A stretch of DNA of 64,000 nucleotides, taken from positions 8,626,817-8,690,816 of the forward strand of contig CM024169.1 of the NCBI GenBank assembly GCA_013433145.1, written 5' to 3'. The position numbers and the translations under genes are program-made. Shown in pieces: positions 27,560 to 40,200 of the stretch; the first letter of the stretch is position 1, and every line of letters starts with the position of its first letter. Source of the stretch: Ascaris suum (lineage: Eukaryota; Nematoda; Chromadorea; Rhabditida; Ascarididae). The notes beneath the pieces are model-generated. The model was not told the origin of the DNA, ran no database searches, and was given only the letters and a program-made list of their open reading frames with translations.

Positions 27560-27990
27560 TTTCAGATGCCTAGTTATGGATACGAATTCTGAATGCTCGC
27601 GTGCGAGATCATACTGCTACAGATATCTCGAGGTCACCCACCCTTAATAAGAATGAAGGGGATTGGGGGGAGAGGCTGCCCGTGCACTGCACACAGCAGA
27701 AAATTTGAAATAAGAGAACAAGACAGCACATACGAATTGGATGCGGGTGTGAATAACACACTGGCTAAAGTCTGAGTTATAATTCAAAGTCGCCTTTCCA
27801 CCAGTAACATGACGTGGCGGGTGATCGCCTCTAATGCACCATGTCAGCTGGACCATTGTACCTACTTACACACATAGCCTCACTGCAATTTTTAAGAAAG
27901 GATGTGATATTTGTAATAGGTTCCATGCAACCTTATTTTGGATTAAGGGAACAAGATTACGCCCATTAATAAAGGTTGATTATGATTATG
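27560..27990 (+). mobile_element. Possible 3' end of an RTE-type non-LTR element or SINE
   Basis: The stretch ends at 27967-27990 with AATAAAGG followed by TGATTATGATTATGA. Nematode RTE-clade retrotransposons and the SINEs that use their machinery typically end in AATAAAGGTTGATT followed by a short (TGATT)n-like microsatellite rather than poly(A). No reverse-transcriptase reading frame is present here, so this would be a 5'-truncated copy. The left boundary is a guess. Confidence 0.35.
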
Positions 27991-30900
27991 ACAAACTGCA
28001 CTTGCATTTTTGTGCATCGGTCTACTCTTGCTACAGCTTCAATTTATGAGCCATAAAAATTGTTGGATTAAACTGGATGGACACAACGCAATTCATAAAG
28101 TTATCTACTATACATTATTTTAATTCAGTTCCATGCATCCACTGCACCCACGCCGTCCATCTATGAAAGTAGTACAGAGTTGTCAGTAAATAAAGTTCAT
28201 TCTAAAAAACGCCAGTTACGCTTAAAGTTGCTTTTTAGACGTTCCACTGTTACATTTTGAGACTTATTTCGTATGTAAAGCAATGACTGACCCCGGACAT
28301 CACCGCATAAATGCAAGTAAAACTCGGAAATGTATCGCGTGATTTTTGATATATTTCACTGAAAAGAAATCACAAACTCACAGTGACTGAAGAAGGCGTG
28401 TAAGAAGAGCCGAGCACACGCGGAAACAAGTAGAGCAGCGAAAAAAAGAAACCAGTCAGAACCACACCCCGTACAGATGCATGCGGGCCTGGTCGAGAGC
28501 CCTTTCTAGTGCAAAAAAACCGCAAACGTGTATTTCAGCTGAAATGTTGAAGAATGCGGTTGAACTGAATCATATTTAACCGCCGCAACAGATAAGATTC
28601 CATGCTTTACAAACTTGATCATAGAACAGGTGGAACCAGGCGAAAAAAAGAAACAATGTAACTAAAGTGCTAAACAACAAGCAATCAATTTCATGAACTT
28701 CCATGCCGAAAGCACTCACAGATGCTTAATGGCGAGTCAAACAGGTAACAACTCAACCAGCAGTAAGAGATGAGCTTGGAGTGATGGGAGATGGGACTTA
28801 GGATTTTGGGAATAAAAAAGACTGCAAAAATACTTGAAGCTTGAAACCTGCAACGTGACTCAAGTGTGGATGATAGGCGGTATGGAGAAACCCATATCTC
28901 CGTAATAAACCATCAGAATCTAAAGATCCTAAAAAAAGACGCGAATAACGATCGCGTGGTACTTTCAGTTGCGAAGAATGAGCTACCTGACAGGAATGTC
29001 ACCGCTCGACAGCAGTCACAAATCAGAAATGGGTGAAGAACACGTCCGAATGCCACGTTGAAATGCCTCCGGCAGCTATGAGAAGAGAAAAGAATTTTTT
29101 GAAGCAGAAAATGGTGCAATGTGGATTATGTAAATTTCGGTCGAACACGATTGCAACGACGATTCGTCACTAATATCGTTGATAAAACTAGACCTATATT
29201 AACGGTGCTCGCAGCGTGCGTGTACTAATACCATGTGAAAGGCAACTGCTGCATACTGAAATAGTCCTGGACTGCACACTTAGCAAATCCCTGAGAGTGA
29301 TGGGAGGCCTAGTATTCTGAAATTAAAAAGCAGCAAATAGCACTGAGTTCTGGATGAAGACAAATGAACTAGTTTAACCCTACTGCTTTTAAATCGAGGC
29401 ATTCTCATCTATAAAGTTCCATCCACACTGTACACATCTCCTAAATAGACCTTAATTAAGAGTAGAAAAACTCAAAAGAAAAGTGCTTGAACAAAGACGC
29501 ATTGATGCCTCAGACAGAACCGAATTACTGACCTGAAACAATCTAATTACTACTAAAGGTTGAATGCACAGGTGACAAACCCGAGATCAATTGAAAACAA
29601 TGCAAGCGATCAAACAACACAAAATGCACGAACATCGTTGGAACTACGCACCCCGAATCGAGATTGCGCGTGCACATTTACAACCAGCACGTCATGACGA
29701 CAGAAGTCAGACACAACGTCAATGATATCGTAACCACTGCGAGCAATCAGAAAACGTTTAGAAGCTTTATATTCAAATGAAGCTACGCTTTAGTTATGGA
29801 CTTAATTTTTGACATTTAATTAGAGGAAGAACTCAAAATTCAGGATTTTCCGGTTCGTCATCGCACCTGAATCTTCAGATGCCAGCGATTTCATTGACGA
29901 AAGCAGCCGGCTTGCGTCGATAACCAGTAAATTTCAAATGAGCAATGCGAACTCCAACGGCCGCATTCTCGTATCCTTGATAACCTTCACGTGTTGCAGC
30001 CCTATTTCTGCAGAAGGCAAATTGTAGTCAAGTCGTCTAAATGTTACATAAATGCAGTTGTGATTATATTCAAAAATGAAGCACAAGGTGGGAGAGGGAT
30101 GCGGTAGGTGATATGACAGCACTTCGGATGTTTTATGGCCAATCGGATGCTGGGATGCAAAAAAAAATCAAAGCGCTAAATAATGCGTTTTTCGTGAGAC
30201 CGACTACTTTTACAAACCCTCTGTTAAAAATCGTTTTTCGCTCGCCTTAAGTCAATTATGAAACAGCATTGATTTATAGATTTCATTGCACATTCAAGCG
30301 TCAATAAACTCTAACTAACTGGTGATGAGGTCATCATTTGACACAGGTGTACTTCAAACTTCATCACCGTAACTTTTAGCTCGTGTGTGAAAGTGCCCAC
30401 CGAACAGGTAAAACAGACGTAATGTCCGCACATGCAGGCGTAAAGTTCATATGTACGTATGCCCGGGTTAGGCATCGTAGTACAAGCAAACGTGATAGCA
30501 GTGTCGTCATCGTGCGCTGACGAATATCTGCAAATGTGCACAAAAATGCGTCCATTAAGGGTATGAAGCTATTTTTGCCAGCTTTATAGTTGCTAGAAAT
30601 GTGCCGGAAGTTATTAAATCAAATAAACCTGCAATTAAAATTAGTATCATACAAAAACCAAGATGCCCTTCAGAAATGTATTTTCATATGAATAATTACC
30701 GCTTCTTTGATTTAATGAGAATTTACTTCAGTGGAGCCTTTATTTTTGCTCATTATGGGCAATGTGCAAAATTTCTAAAAGCGCATTTTTCAGTGATTGT
30801 TGATCGGAACTTTCTGAAAGAGCATCTAAAGTTTTCGTTTCTCTCCCCACATATTTGGATGCATCCGTATTAAATTCTCTTCTTCCTCTTAAGCAACTCT

Positions 30901-31549
30901 TCCTCATCATTTCAAGTCTTTATATCTTCGTGTCGATCCTGAATGCTCCTTTCGCCTTTTCTAATAGCATCCTACATGAGCTTCGCACTCGCATCATCTC
31001 AATCCGTTCATTGTTTCACTTCGCGACCCATTAAAGCTGCACCGAGTGAATAGTGTGGCTCTTATCGCAGACCTGGTTTTGCTCCTGATTGACCAACTTT
31101 TCCATAATGTTGGAGAATATAAAGTTGATTTACATTCAGACATTTGTGTTTGAGGTAATGGTTTCTTTAACTCGGAGATTTGTAAATCACTCGGCAAATT
31201 AAAGAAGGATGAGAAGGGTTGATGCACTACTGCTCTCTGACTTTTTAGATGGTTGGTGCAATCAAATGTTACGAGAGTGAATGGAAAGAATGCTTAAAGT
31301 AACCACCCCCCGCCCACCCCCCATCCCTTATCCGTTTGTTCCGGAATATGAGGATGGTGCTAGAACATGTTGGACATGTGTTTTTCAGATGTGATTCTTG
31401 TTGGAGAGATCTCTTAGGGAAGCATTTATTTTTAATTTCTTTACGCTTCTCGTGTAACTCTTCGATTAGCTAGCTATACATAGATCCAAAGAATTTCAGC
31501 AAAATATATATGTGGTACTTATGGCCATAGTTTGGCAATACAATGGTAC

Positions 31550-31885
31550 TTAAGGTTGCAGAGTAGTGTAAGTTGACCTTTCATCCGGGCAGAGGGGCCA
31601 CGTGATTCTGCCATCCACAGTTATTTCCTCCTGTGCGCCGAAAAAGGTTTCTACGACGATGTTTCCAAGTCGGTGTTCGTTGCGTCTTTTTTCGGCATGA
31701 CAAAAGCCTTTAGCGGAAACGTATAGATATTGCCAATATGCATCTGGTTTTGCTAGAGACCTTTCCAACAAAATTCGCCTCAGACAAACAAACGTTTTCT
31801 CGTCACACAAATCGTGCAACGTGTTTCTTTCCAGGCCATTAATCTGCCTCACCAGTATATCTTCAGTTTTCAATAGGCTTTGCAA
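31550..31885 (-). CDS. Candidate coding exon, possibly the C-terminal exon of the Lustrin/EB gene
   Basis: An open frame of about 110 codons on the minus strand ending in TAA. It has coding-like composition and four or five cysteines (HDLCDEKTFVCLRR, AKGFCHAEKRR, ITWPLCPDERS). An acceptor-like ggcag near 31846 would open it in phase 0, which matches an alternative phase-0 donor at 34164 (GCG GAT|gtaact) of the upstream cysteine-rich gene. It lies on the same strand, 3' of that gene. No domain recognised. Alternatively it is a separate gene or a chance frame. Confidence 0.35.
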   Translation of the reverse strand: MQSLLKTEDILVRQINGLERNTLHDLCDEKTFVCLRRILLERSLAKPDAYWQYLYVSAKGFCHAEKRRNEHRLGNIVVETFFGAQEEITVDGRITWPLCPDERSTYTTLQP

Positions 31886-32639
31886 ATTTCAACGATGGAG
31901 GGCAATACTAACCTTGTGTCTTTGCTTATGTATGTCGGCGTTTGTGTCTGTGTCTAAATTTGTCTGTTCAGTGATTTCAACTCGTTAGCCGTAAAAGATA
32001 ACGAGAATGAGACTTCTTCGATGTAGGACGAAACGTTATAGATAGCCTCATAAGTAATGAGTCATCGTCCTAAAAGTAGCTCCATCTTTGGTCTTCAAGT
32101 TTATAAAAATTGGTCGTTTTCTCCTGCCATGAATTAGGAAAGAGCCAAGTGTGCTTAAAATTTGCCAATGAATTTTTCTTTACAAAGAGCCAATCGCACA
32201 GAAATAAATTATCTAGTAATTATTTCCAGATATTTATACAAGCGGTTGTTCTGAGCGGCGGAAACGCAAACTTGCGCATTTTGTTTATAATTTCAGTGGC
32301 CATCATGACCTGCTGTTGAGTTCGCCTCTTTTCTTATATTCTGCAATACCGTGTTCATCAGCTGCACTGCAGCAGATCTGAATTACCTTACTCAAAAAAT
32401 CCAATATGTTTAAAGTCTTGCACATTCAGTTAGTTTATTATCAATGAGAGGTGAAGCTTTTCGGTTCATGAAGCTTGTGAGAGATGAACCTTATCATTGA
32501 TTGTCATATGCCTAGTTTTCCGTATTTGAATATATGCAGTAACTAACCATCACTCATCTAGTATTGTGGAAATTTGCAGTTATAAGTAGCGCGTTCGCTG
32601 CGATGTAAAATATACTTGCCGGGCTGCTTCACATTGCTT

Positions 32640-34060
32640 TATAGGACACTTTTTCGATGATGTTCTATCGTACCTGTGTCATCACATCCGCAACATGGAG
32701 TACTGACCACTATACTACTTGGGCCGTCAATTTCTTTGTCCCATGGCGTCTACATCCAACATCCTGTAATTTCTGAAGCGAAACGTTCAAAAGCTCACCA
32801 TGGTCTTCGCAGGAAAATCGCTAAAGAGAGCCATAAAGTTCCATCATTCCACGCTGTTTCTGTGCCTGGTGCCTAAGACGGGAGTCGAACCTATGCCGCC
32901 GTGGCCACAACCTCAAGTACTGACAACTACACTTCTTGAGCTACTCCTTCCTCTGACGTAGGAAGTCTACGTAAAAAGACCTGTTCTCTACAGTAATATG
33001 TCCGAGACGTCAGAATAGTTTTCAGAAGTCAACTAATAAAGCTAGGAGCGATAAACACCAACTATTCCGCACCCCTCCTTTGCACTACGTCCAAGACGGG
33101 AACCGAACCTGTGTAGCCACGGCCACAACGTGGAGTACTGACCACTCCACTACGTGTTCCGTATGTTTGGTTCTCCCAAGGGGTCCACGTCTAACATGCT
33201 GTGGCCTGGACTTTGTTGCGATATTTTCAATTCGTTTGAATTGCTTTGCGCCGAGAGAGCGATAAAGCCGAAGTTAATCCACGCTGCTTCAGTGCCTTGT
33301 AGCCAATACATGGACCGAACCTTTGTGTCCACTGCAACAATGTTGAGTCCTGACCACTGCACTATTTCTGCCATTCGTTTACTTTTAACAGAAATTCCAC
33401 GTCCAACATGCCATTTCAGTGCCTGTTGTGCTACGCTCAGTTCGTCAAGACAGTTTCCCAGGAATCTTGTAAAGAGAGCCGTAAAGCGCCGATTATTCCA
33501 CGCTGCGCCTAGCGATCGAGCGTGTGTCGGAATACTTGCAACATGGGCACTGAGCACTGTACTTCGTGGACCGTTTGCCTGAACGCAAGAATTCCACCTC
33601 TGACATGCAGTAGTCTCTGTTGTAATATCTCCAATCCTTTGAAGTGATTTACCCAAGGAACTCGGAAAATATAGCCATAGAGCCTCCAATAATCGACTAG
33701 TGTCTGTGCGATCTTCGCAGGGCAGGAATCGATCCTGTGTCGCCATTTCAACAACATGCTGTTCCGGCCACTGTACTAATTATCTCGTTTATTCGTTGCA
33801 TGTCAGAACTCCATGTTAAGTATGCTTTGGCTCCATCTTTATTTTGAAGTCGTCGGCGTGATTTTCCCAACAGCCTCGGAAAGGAAGTCCATCGTTCCTT
33901 CTGTAATGGACGCTGTTTCTGGCTCCTGCTCAAAACGGGAATCAAACTTGAATCTCCACACGGCAACGAGAAGTACCAAACGATTATAGTTCTTTCGTTC
34001 TGTGGTACCACTGATTATACAACGTGAAGTGCTAACGATTATACGCGTAAGGTCGAAATA
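32640..34060 (-). repeat. Tandem array of seven units of about 212 bp, each with a tRNA-His(GTG)-like head (SINE-type)
   Basis: Read on the minus strand, each unit starts with a tRNA-like head: A-box-like GTAGTGGAGTGGTCAGTA, an anticodon arm with loop TTGTGGC (anticodon GTG, His), and a B box GGTTCGGTTCCC or GGTTCGACTCCC. A body of about 140 nt follows. B-box positions are about 32663-32674, 32880-32891, 33098-33109, 33311-33321, 33511-33522 (decayed), 33723-33735 and 33936-33948, so spacing is 201-218 bp. A partial eighth head lies near 34019-34045. Bodies share words, as read on the plus strand, such as ccacgctgtttctgtgcc, aaagagagccataaag and tccaacatgctg. In the best unit (33098-33165) the anticodon stem CCACG/CGTGG is perfect, but the acceptor stem does not pair, so these are not functional tRNA genes. 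Known tRNA-derived SINEs are usually dispersed, so a head-to-tail array is unusual. Confidence 0.75.
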
Positions 34061-34214
34061 TGAAAGCATACGCGTCATAGGATATGTGTTGTCAGTATCA
34101 CTTGCTTATTTGTTATGCTTGGGTATTAAAGTGGCTTCAAATATTTCAGTGAGCTAGGAGTTACATCCGCAACAGTGTTTCTCCGCTTGTTAGGGATTGC
34201 AATGAAGAAATTAC

Positions 34215-37200
34215 CGTTCTTTTCATACGCTCCATCTTTGCATGACTCCTCAATATCTGTTGATCCTTTCAGGCACGGTGCATTTGGAAGGTAAATTTGT
34301 GCGCTGTCTCCTCGCTGAAGTTCAAAAGATGTCGACATAGCGAAGTGCAAACATAAAATTGAAGTTCCACAGTTGAACGCCACTCGATGCGATAAGTTTG
34401 TTGTTACACTTGCGGCCCCTTTTAGATTGCTCGGTTTGTGAAAGCTATCTATCCTCCTATTTTCATAATATTAGCACGGCTTGATGTCGGTCTGCTTTTG
34501 CACTAACGTTTGTAGAGTTGTTGCGAGTTGTTGTAATTTTCATCGAGCGTTCCATTGCTTACCGCTCGCTTGTTCTTTTAAGCAATGGAAAGAAATGATT
34601 ATGTTTTTGCAAAAATGATATAAGTTCTGCGTCCATATTTAAGTGCGAATCGCTGTAATACTGTTGATTACGATGGATGTTGAATTAGATTACATGGATT
34701 AGACCCGAAATCACTTGCTCTTCTTTATCTCATCCTTTTTTGCAAATATTCACTCTTCCTCAAAGTATGGAAAAGCCTTCGTTGACGAGAGCTTTCGATG
34801 GATTTTTTTCTGCTCAGTTTTTTTTTTTTTTGCATTTGTATGTGTAAATTAATGGCACACTACAATTAACCTGTTTCGCGGCTGAGTTTCCTCGATTTAA
34901 TTTTCCAAGATTATTGATGCATGTTTAGATTTACGGCATACGTGGACGTCGTTTTTGTCAGATAGCCCAAACGATGATTCCGATCGAAGAGTTTATGGTT
35001 CATCAGGAAGACTTTATCATTCAGAACATGAATAGCGAAAGCTAGGCACAAAAGAGGTAGGTACGTCTTTCAGTCGTTTTCAAACACAGTTTGAAAAGCA
35101 TATCCTTCCTATTTGCAAACGCCATTCGCACACAAATTTCCCTCTCCAAGAAATGGCGGAAAATCCCAACGCGATAGAGAATATAGTCGCGCTGTCAAAG
35201 AACCAGTGGAGATATTTCTCCTCTTTTTGTCCCCAACGAGGATTTTATTTTGTGTAAGCGAAACAGGTATTTACGATTATTTCGTTTGCAACATACATTG
35301 TTCGCAACATCGCATATGTATCCTTGAGCACATTCGTAATTTTTCGAGCATCGAATGAGAACATTGTTGGCGTCAACTGACGGCTCTCCACGCGTTCCTA
35401 CCATGCAGATTAATCCTGAACATAGTGTACCTATTGCTTTTGCCAATATATCTCCTCACCATTTTATACAATTCCATTCATTGGCAGTTTCCGTGATTGT
35501 TATAAAAATTCGTTCTTTCGTCTGTCCGCTTTTTATACATTTATTTAGCTCGCACACAGTCGGTTGTTCACTGATTTGCATATTTTATTATCCTCATCTT
35601 ATGATTACCTATGCTTCTCTTCAATTTAATCGTTTTGCATTCCGCCAGTCTTGATGCACGTTTAGATTGGTCTCATATTAGGTCGATTATCAATCACTCA
35701 TCTTTTCTTTTAATTTCGTATATGAAGCCTGTTACGCACTACTGTTCTCTTTGTAGATGATCCATGAATCTTTCTTCAATTCACAATTGTACTGGTTTTT
35801 CTAACGCTAAAACGGGTTGCAAGTAAAGTGTTTAATTTTAAAAGGACGACCTCAAACAGAAATAATGTTGGAGACTGCGTGAAATGTTAAAGCGGTTCAT
35901 GAATGAACTGGTGAGGAATAGATCGTATGACAGCGGACTAGAAAGTGTTCGCAAGAAACAGTACTTTACATGAACAATAAAATCTGATAATCTGATAGCC
36001 CTCAAAGAAGGGGAACCAACTTTTGCATACTCCTTCGATTGCATGATGCCCCAGAGGGCATGTACATATCCCCTGCACACATTTTAGTGCCTCACTTGAG
36101 GGACCTTCGGCAGCGATACACTGCTCCGAAATTGAGCACTCCTCACCGAGACGCGCTCTGGGATAGCATTGACCATTCGCATAAATATCGTCTATACTCA
36201 CGCAAGCCTTCGGACAACATATCTGCAAATTTCTGTGTGATCTTTTAAGTGCTGATGACGAAATGAATGGATGGTTCAAGAATGCTCAGAGAATTTATAT
36301 TTGCCGGTTTGACATCCGCTTTTTTCCTAGGCAAGTATTAGGGTAAACCCTGTTTGTTTTACACGTAGAATGAAGAATGCAACGGAACAAATATGTAAAG
36401 CAAAAACAGGTTTGTTCTATTTGTTTCGACTTATCAATGCTATCATCCGAAACAAACGAAAAGTTCGTGTGCACTTAAATGCGGTGACTGGCACTTTCGT
36501 GGTTTGATCCATGCAGAGAGCCATGATAATCTGTGACTATGCCAAGTAAGAAAGTCTTTCGCAGGGCGTGCCCTTAAGCACTTCATGCATTTCAGAGCAA
36601 GATAAAAACCATTATGAATTAGAAAGCAAAACCTTCGATAAATAAACATCAGTTGGAAAAATCAGCAAACTTACAGCACTTTAGGAAAAATCGGCATGTT
36701 AAGAGCGCTAATTTGTGCAGATGGAGGACGCGCATTGTGTGCGCCATTCGTGTGAAAGGTTTTACACTGTACAGGGGACACTGAAAGATTAAAACGCAGC
36801 TTTTGATATGTGGAAGAGAAAAGGAACAACAGTCGAGACGTACTCCTCCCAGTGAACACGTGGCCATCCGCTGCTTTCAGAACTCATCTGCTTTTCAGGA
36901 AGCATTCAATTTCAACACAGGTATGCTAATTCAACCGTTAAATCGCCCGACAACCTTTCGCGAGCATGCGATTGATTTCACGCAGTTGATCATATAGTAC
37001 GACAGACGTTAGTTGTCACGCTGCTGAGCCGTCTCGAACCTCATTCTAGTGCTTAGTAATGAAAATCGACTAATAAATGACAGATTTACCACTGTAAAAC
37101 AAAGTTGAGGGTGAAAGTGACGGATGGCAAATTGGAGCCCGTCAATAATAACCCACAAATAGGAGGACGGACTCTCCGACACCCTCTGAACTATGCAAAT

Positions 37201-40200
37201 TTGTTTGCTGACTGAGTGATTAAGCTAGCGATCATTGGATGAAGAGTTGTGAAACATAGATACGGGATTATACAGGTCCACATTAATTTATTTACAAGTC
37301 GTACTTCCCAGTATGTTTACCAGTGGTGGTGGCGATTAATTTACGTTCATTCATTTCAGTTAATTCTATGCTTATGTCTTCAGTATGTGGTTTATGTTTA
37401 CAAGTGGCACTTTCACCTCTTTATTAGTGGCGACAGTGTCGCGATGGCAGAAGTGATCAGCGGGACATCTGTCGCATCCGAATAGTGGCGCACTGCTTGA
37501 TTCATGTCCAATTCCAACCGGGCAGATTGGCCACTGCTCGACCGGTGAAGGGCAACAGAATCCCTTAATTTGCATTGATCAGCTCTATTCTCCCATTTCG
37601 TTGCTGCTTATTTAAACATCATTAAGTGTGTCGCATTGCCTGTCTCTGTGTTGTTAAAAAGCACACCAATCACGATCGGTCGCTTTTTTAAGGATTGGCG
37701 TATATTCCCACCTGCCCACCTGTCTCTTCGGATTACGACGTAAGCAGCTCATCAACTGGACTATTTGAACAAATTATCCATAAATTAAATGCGAGAGTAA
37801 GTGCATAATTTGAAAGATGCAGGAAGCTGATATGTCAAAAGATGCTGTTCAGTTCCTATCTTTTGCAAAACTAAATCAGCGATACGCGAGACAGTTGCAG
37901 GATCATACGGTTCACTCCTTTGTTCCCCGCTGCCTAAAATGACTGTTGGAAGCACATCTGTTTAAAATTACTCCTTGTATGTTACTTGGCATCATTGAAT
38001 GACGCTTTTATTGCTGCAAATGACAGTTTCTCTGATATTGGCATTCACATAGTTTCGCATCATGAGGACATCTGCATACCCTTTAAAGTTCGAAGAATCC
38101 CTCACGGATAGAAACAGCAACCTCACGTCGCTTCAAATTTCATTTCGAGAGGTCCTCATTATGGATTTCTTTAAGCTTTTCAGAAAATATGGACGACTTT
38201 TCCCGTTCTTAGCGATTATGCCCGCTGAACGAATTCGAAACAAAAAGTTGTTGAATAAACGTGGTTTTTTGCATTGACGGTTAGTGGAATGTAGATTGGA
38301 GACAGCGGTTAGCGGAAGAAAATGAACTGATAAAATTAGACACAACTGTTAAATGGTCAAATAATTACGCTTATCTCATACCTATGACTGATTAAATAGG
38401 GTCGAATAAGCATAAATAAGTACCTGCACTTACCTGGTATAATAAAGTGCGTTTTGGTATGTCAAACAAAGGCACACAGTAATATCCACTCGGGCAGTCG
38501 CTCACGAGTTCATCATCTGATCTTTCGTTTAATGAGCCTAAGAGTAAATGAATTATAATTGAACCAAATGAACACTTGCAGCCACAGTATATACTGGAAA
38601 ATTTCTAAGGCGACGCTGATGCAGAATCAATAATAAACTTATAAAATTTTGAGTGCTTTTATCCGAAGGAATCTTTTCACAGTGTGATTTTTTTCAATTT
38701 TTTTCATTTCTGAATTTCATTTCCTATACAAATTTAGGCTAAGAATATAAACGTACTGTAAAATGATAATTCTGAGTTACTGAGCAATTTTCAGCTCATC
38801 CATTTCATGAGATGCGGTCATTCGATTGGCAATCGTAAACGAAAGACGCTTGATGCTAACCAACACAATTCACTGATTTGATTGTTTGTTGCTGTTGTGT
38901 AGCAGCATTTTTGAAAATTCTTTTAAGTTATAATGGAGACAAACAAATATATAGATAAACCTACTAAAAATGGGAAAGTAGATGAATAGATCAACAAAAG
39001 AATTCTCAGTTGTTAAGGAAACATATGAATAAATAGGTACATAGAGGTACAAAAAAATAGAAGGACGTAAGTAAGTATTTGAAAGAGAGGGTTCACTAAA
39101 ACCGTATAATCTGTCTAAAAGCTTAAAAGTAGTAAGTAAACAACCAAACAAATGAGGAAATAAAACTATAAACGAATGAATAGAAAAGTGTATAAATAGA
39201 TAGGTGAAAAGTAGAGGCACGCATTACACACGAATAATGCACATAGAAAACGTTTTATTAAAATAATGATAGTAAAAACAAGAAGGATGGTGTGATGTAA
39301 GGAAAGAAAGGTAGAACAAAATCAGGAAGGAATACATCATAGGGTACCAGCACAAGACTGAAGAAAGACTGTCGAGAGACCAAACAGATGTTATGAATAA
39401 AAGAGGTAAGACATATGTGGGTTACCTACAGAAATAAGACATGACCACGTTTCGGCCCTCATCCGTTGACGTGTGCAGCTGCGTTATACGCGGGTCATCA
39501 TCAGAACGAAACACAGCCCGGTTAGTATAGATGTTTATAAAGACAGAAAAGCTAAAGAGTAGGAAGTTATAGAAAGGATGACGAAAGAAGAATTTTCTAA
39601 CCAAATAAATCTAAAAAAATAAACAAATAAAATATATGTTGTCGCGGCTGCGCGCAAACAAATAAACAAGTGGGAGTCGATTAAAGCTGCAGAATAAGTT
39701 TTCTTGCAGAAGTGAGTAAGTGGCGAGGAGAAATTAGCAAACAAAGGTTGGAGTTGTCGACAGGCTACTTAGATATGTTGTGCACAAAAAAGGGAATGCA
39801 GGGGCGAGCGGCACCAGTGGCACAAAGAAGGGATGTCGCCGCTTAGTCTTCAAAGAGCGCACAAAGGCAAAAGCCGCGATAAACAGATCCTAAAAGTTAT
39901 GAGTTGACGCGAACGACTAAACAAAGTGAGAGTCGAATAAAGCTGCAGAATTAGTTTTTGCAGAAGTAGTAAGAAAATTGGGAAACAAAGGCTGAAGTTG
40001 TTGACAGGCACTCAGATATGATATGCACAAAAATGCATGAGCGAGCGGCACCAGTGGCACGAAGAGGCCTTTGTCTTCAAGCCGCATAAAGACACAAAGC
40101 CGCTATAAACACATCATAAAATTGTACGCCTCAAATTAACGCAAAACAACCCTTTAGGTGTCAAATAAAGACGCAAGGAAGAGGCTGGGCAGCCATCAGA

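Larger units (their letters stand above)
22179..31549. other. Gene-poor stretch upstream of lin-23
   Basis: It contains the 5' flank and probable promoter of lin-23 next to 22178. No exon chain with coherent phase and no recognisable protein domain was found on either strand. Contents seen: degenerate trinucleotide-like sequence (about 23.69-24.09 kb and 24.36-24.48 kb), a purine-rich AGTAGTAGT stretch near 26.7 kb, a 13-nt C run at 27428-27440, and an RTE-like 3' tail near 27.97 kb. Open frames of 60-95 codons are scattered and unsupported. Confidence 0.5.

Noticed and set aside
33150..33746. Longest open frame in the array region (198 codons, minus strand) and an overlapping 142-codon plus-strand frame
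   Set aside because: Both run straight through the tRNA-His-like repeat units. The unit period is not consistently a multiple of three, and the peptide simply translates tRNA-like heads and bodies, so I treat them as chance frames.
32640..34060. Genuine tRNA-His genes
   Set aside because: The acceptor stems do not pair, several B boxes are mutated, and the regular 212-bp spacing with a conserved body points to SINE-type repeats.
38870..39220. Minus-strand frame of 116 codons, hydrophobic and Phe/Tyr-rich
   Set aside because: It covers an A-rich degenerate tetranucleotide tract in an intron. The apparent hydrophobicity comes from T-rich sequence.
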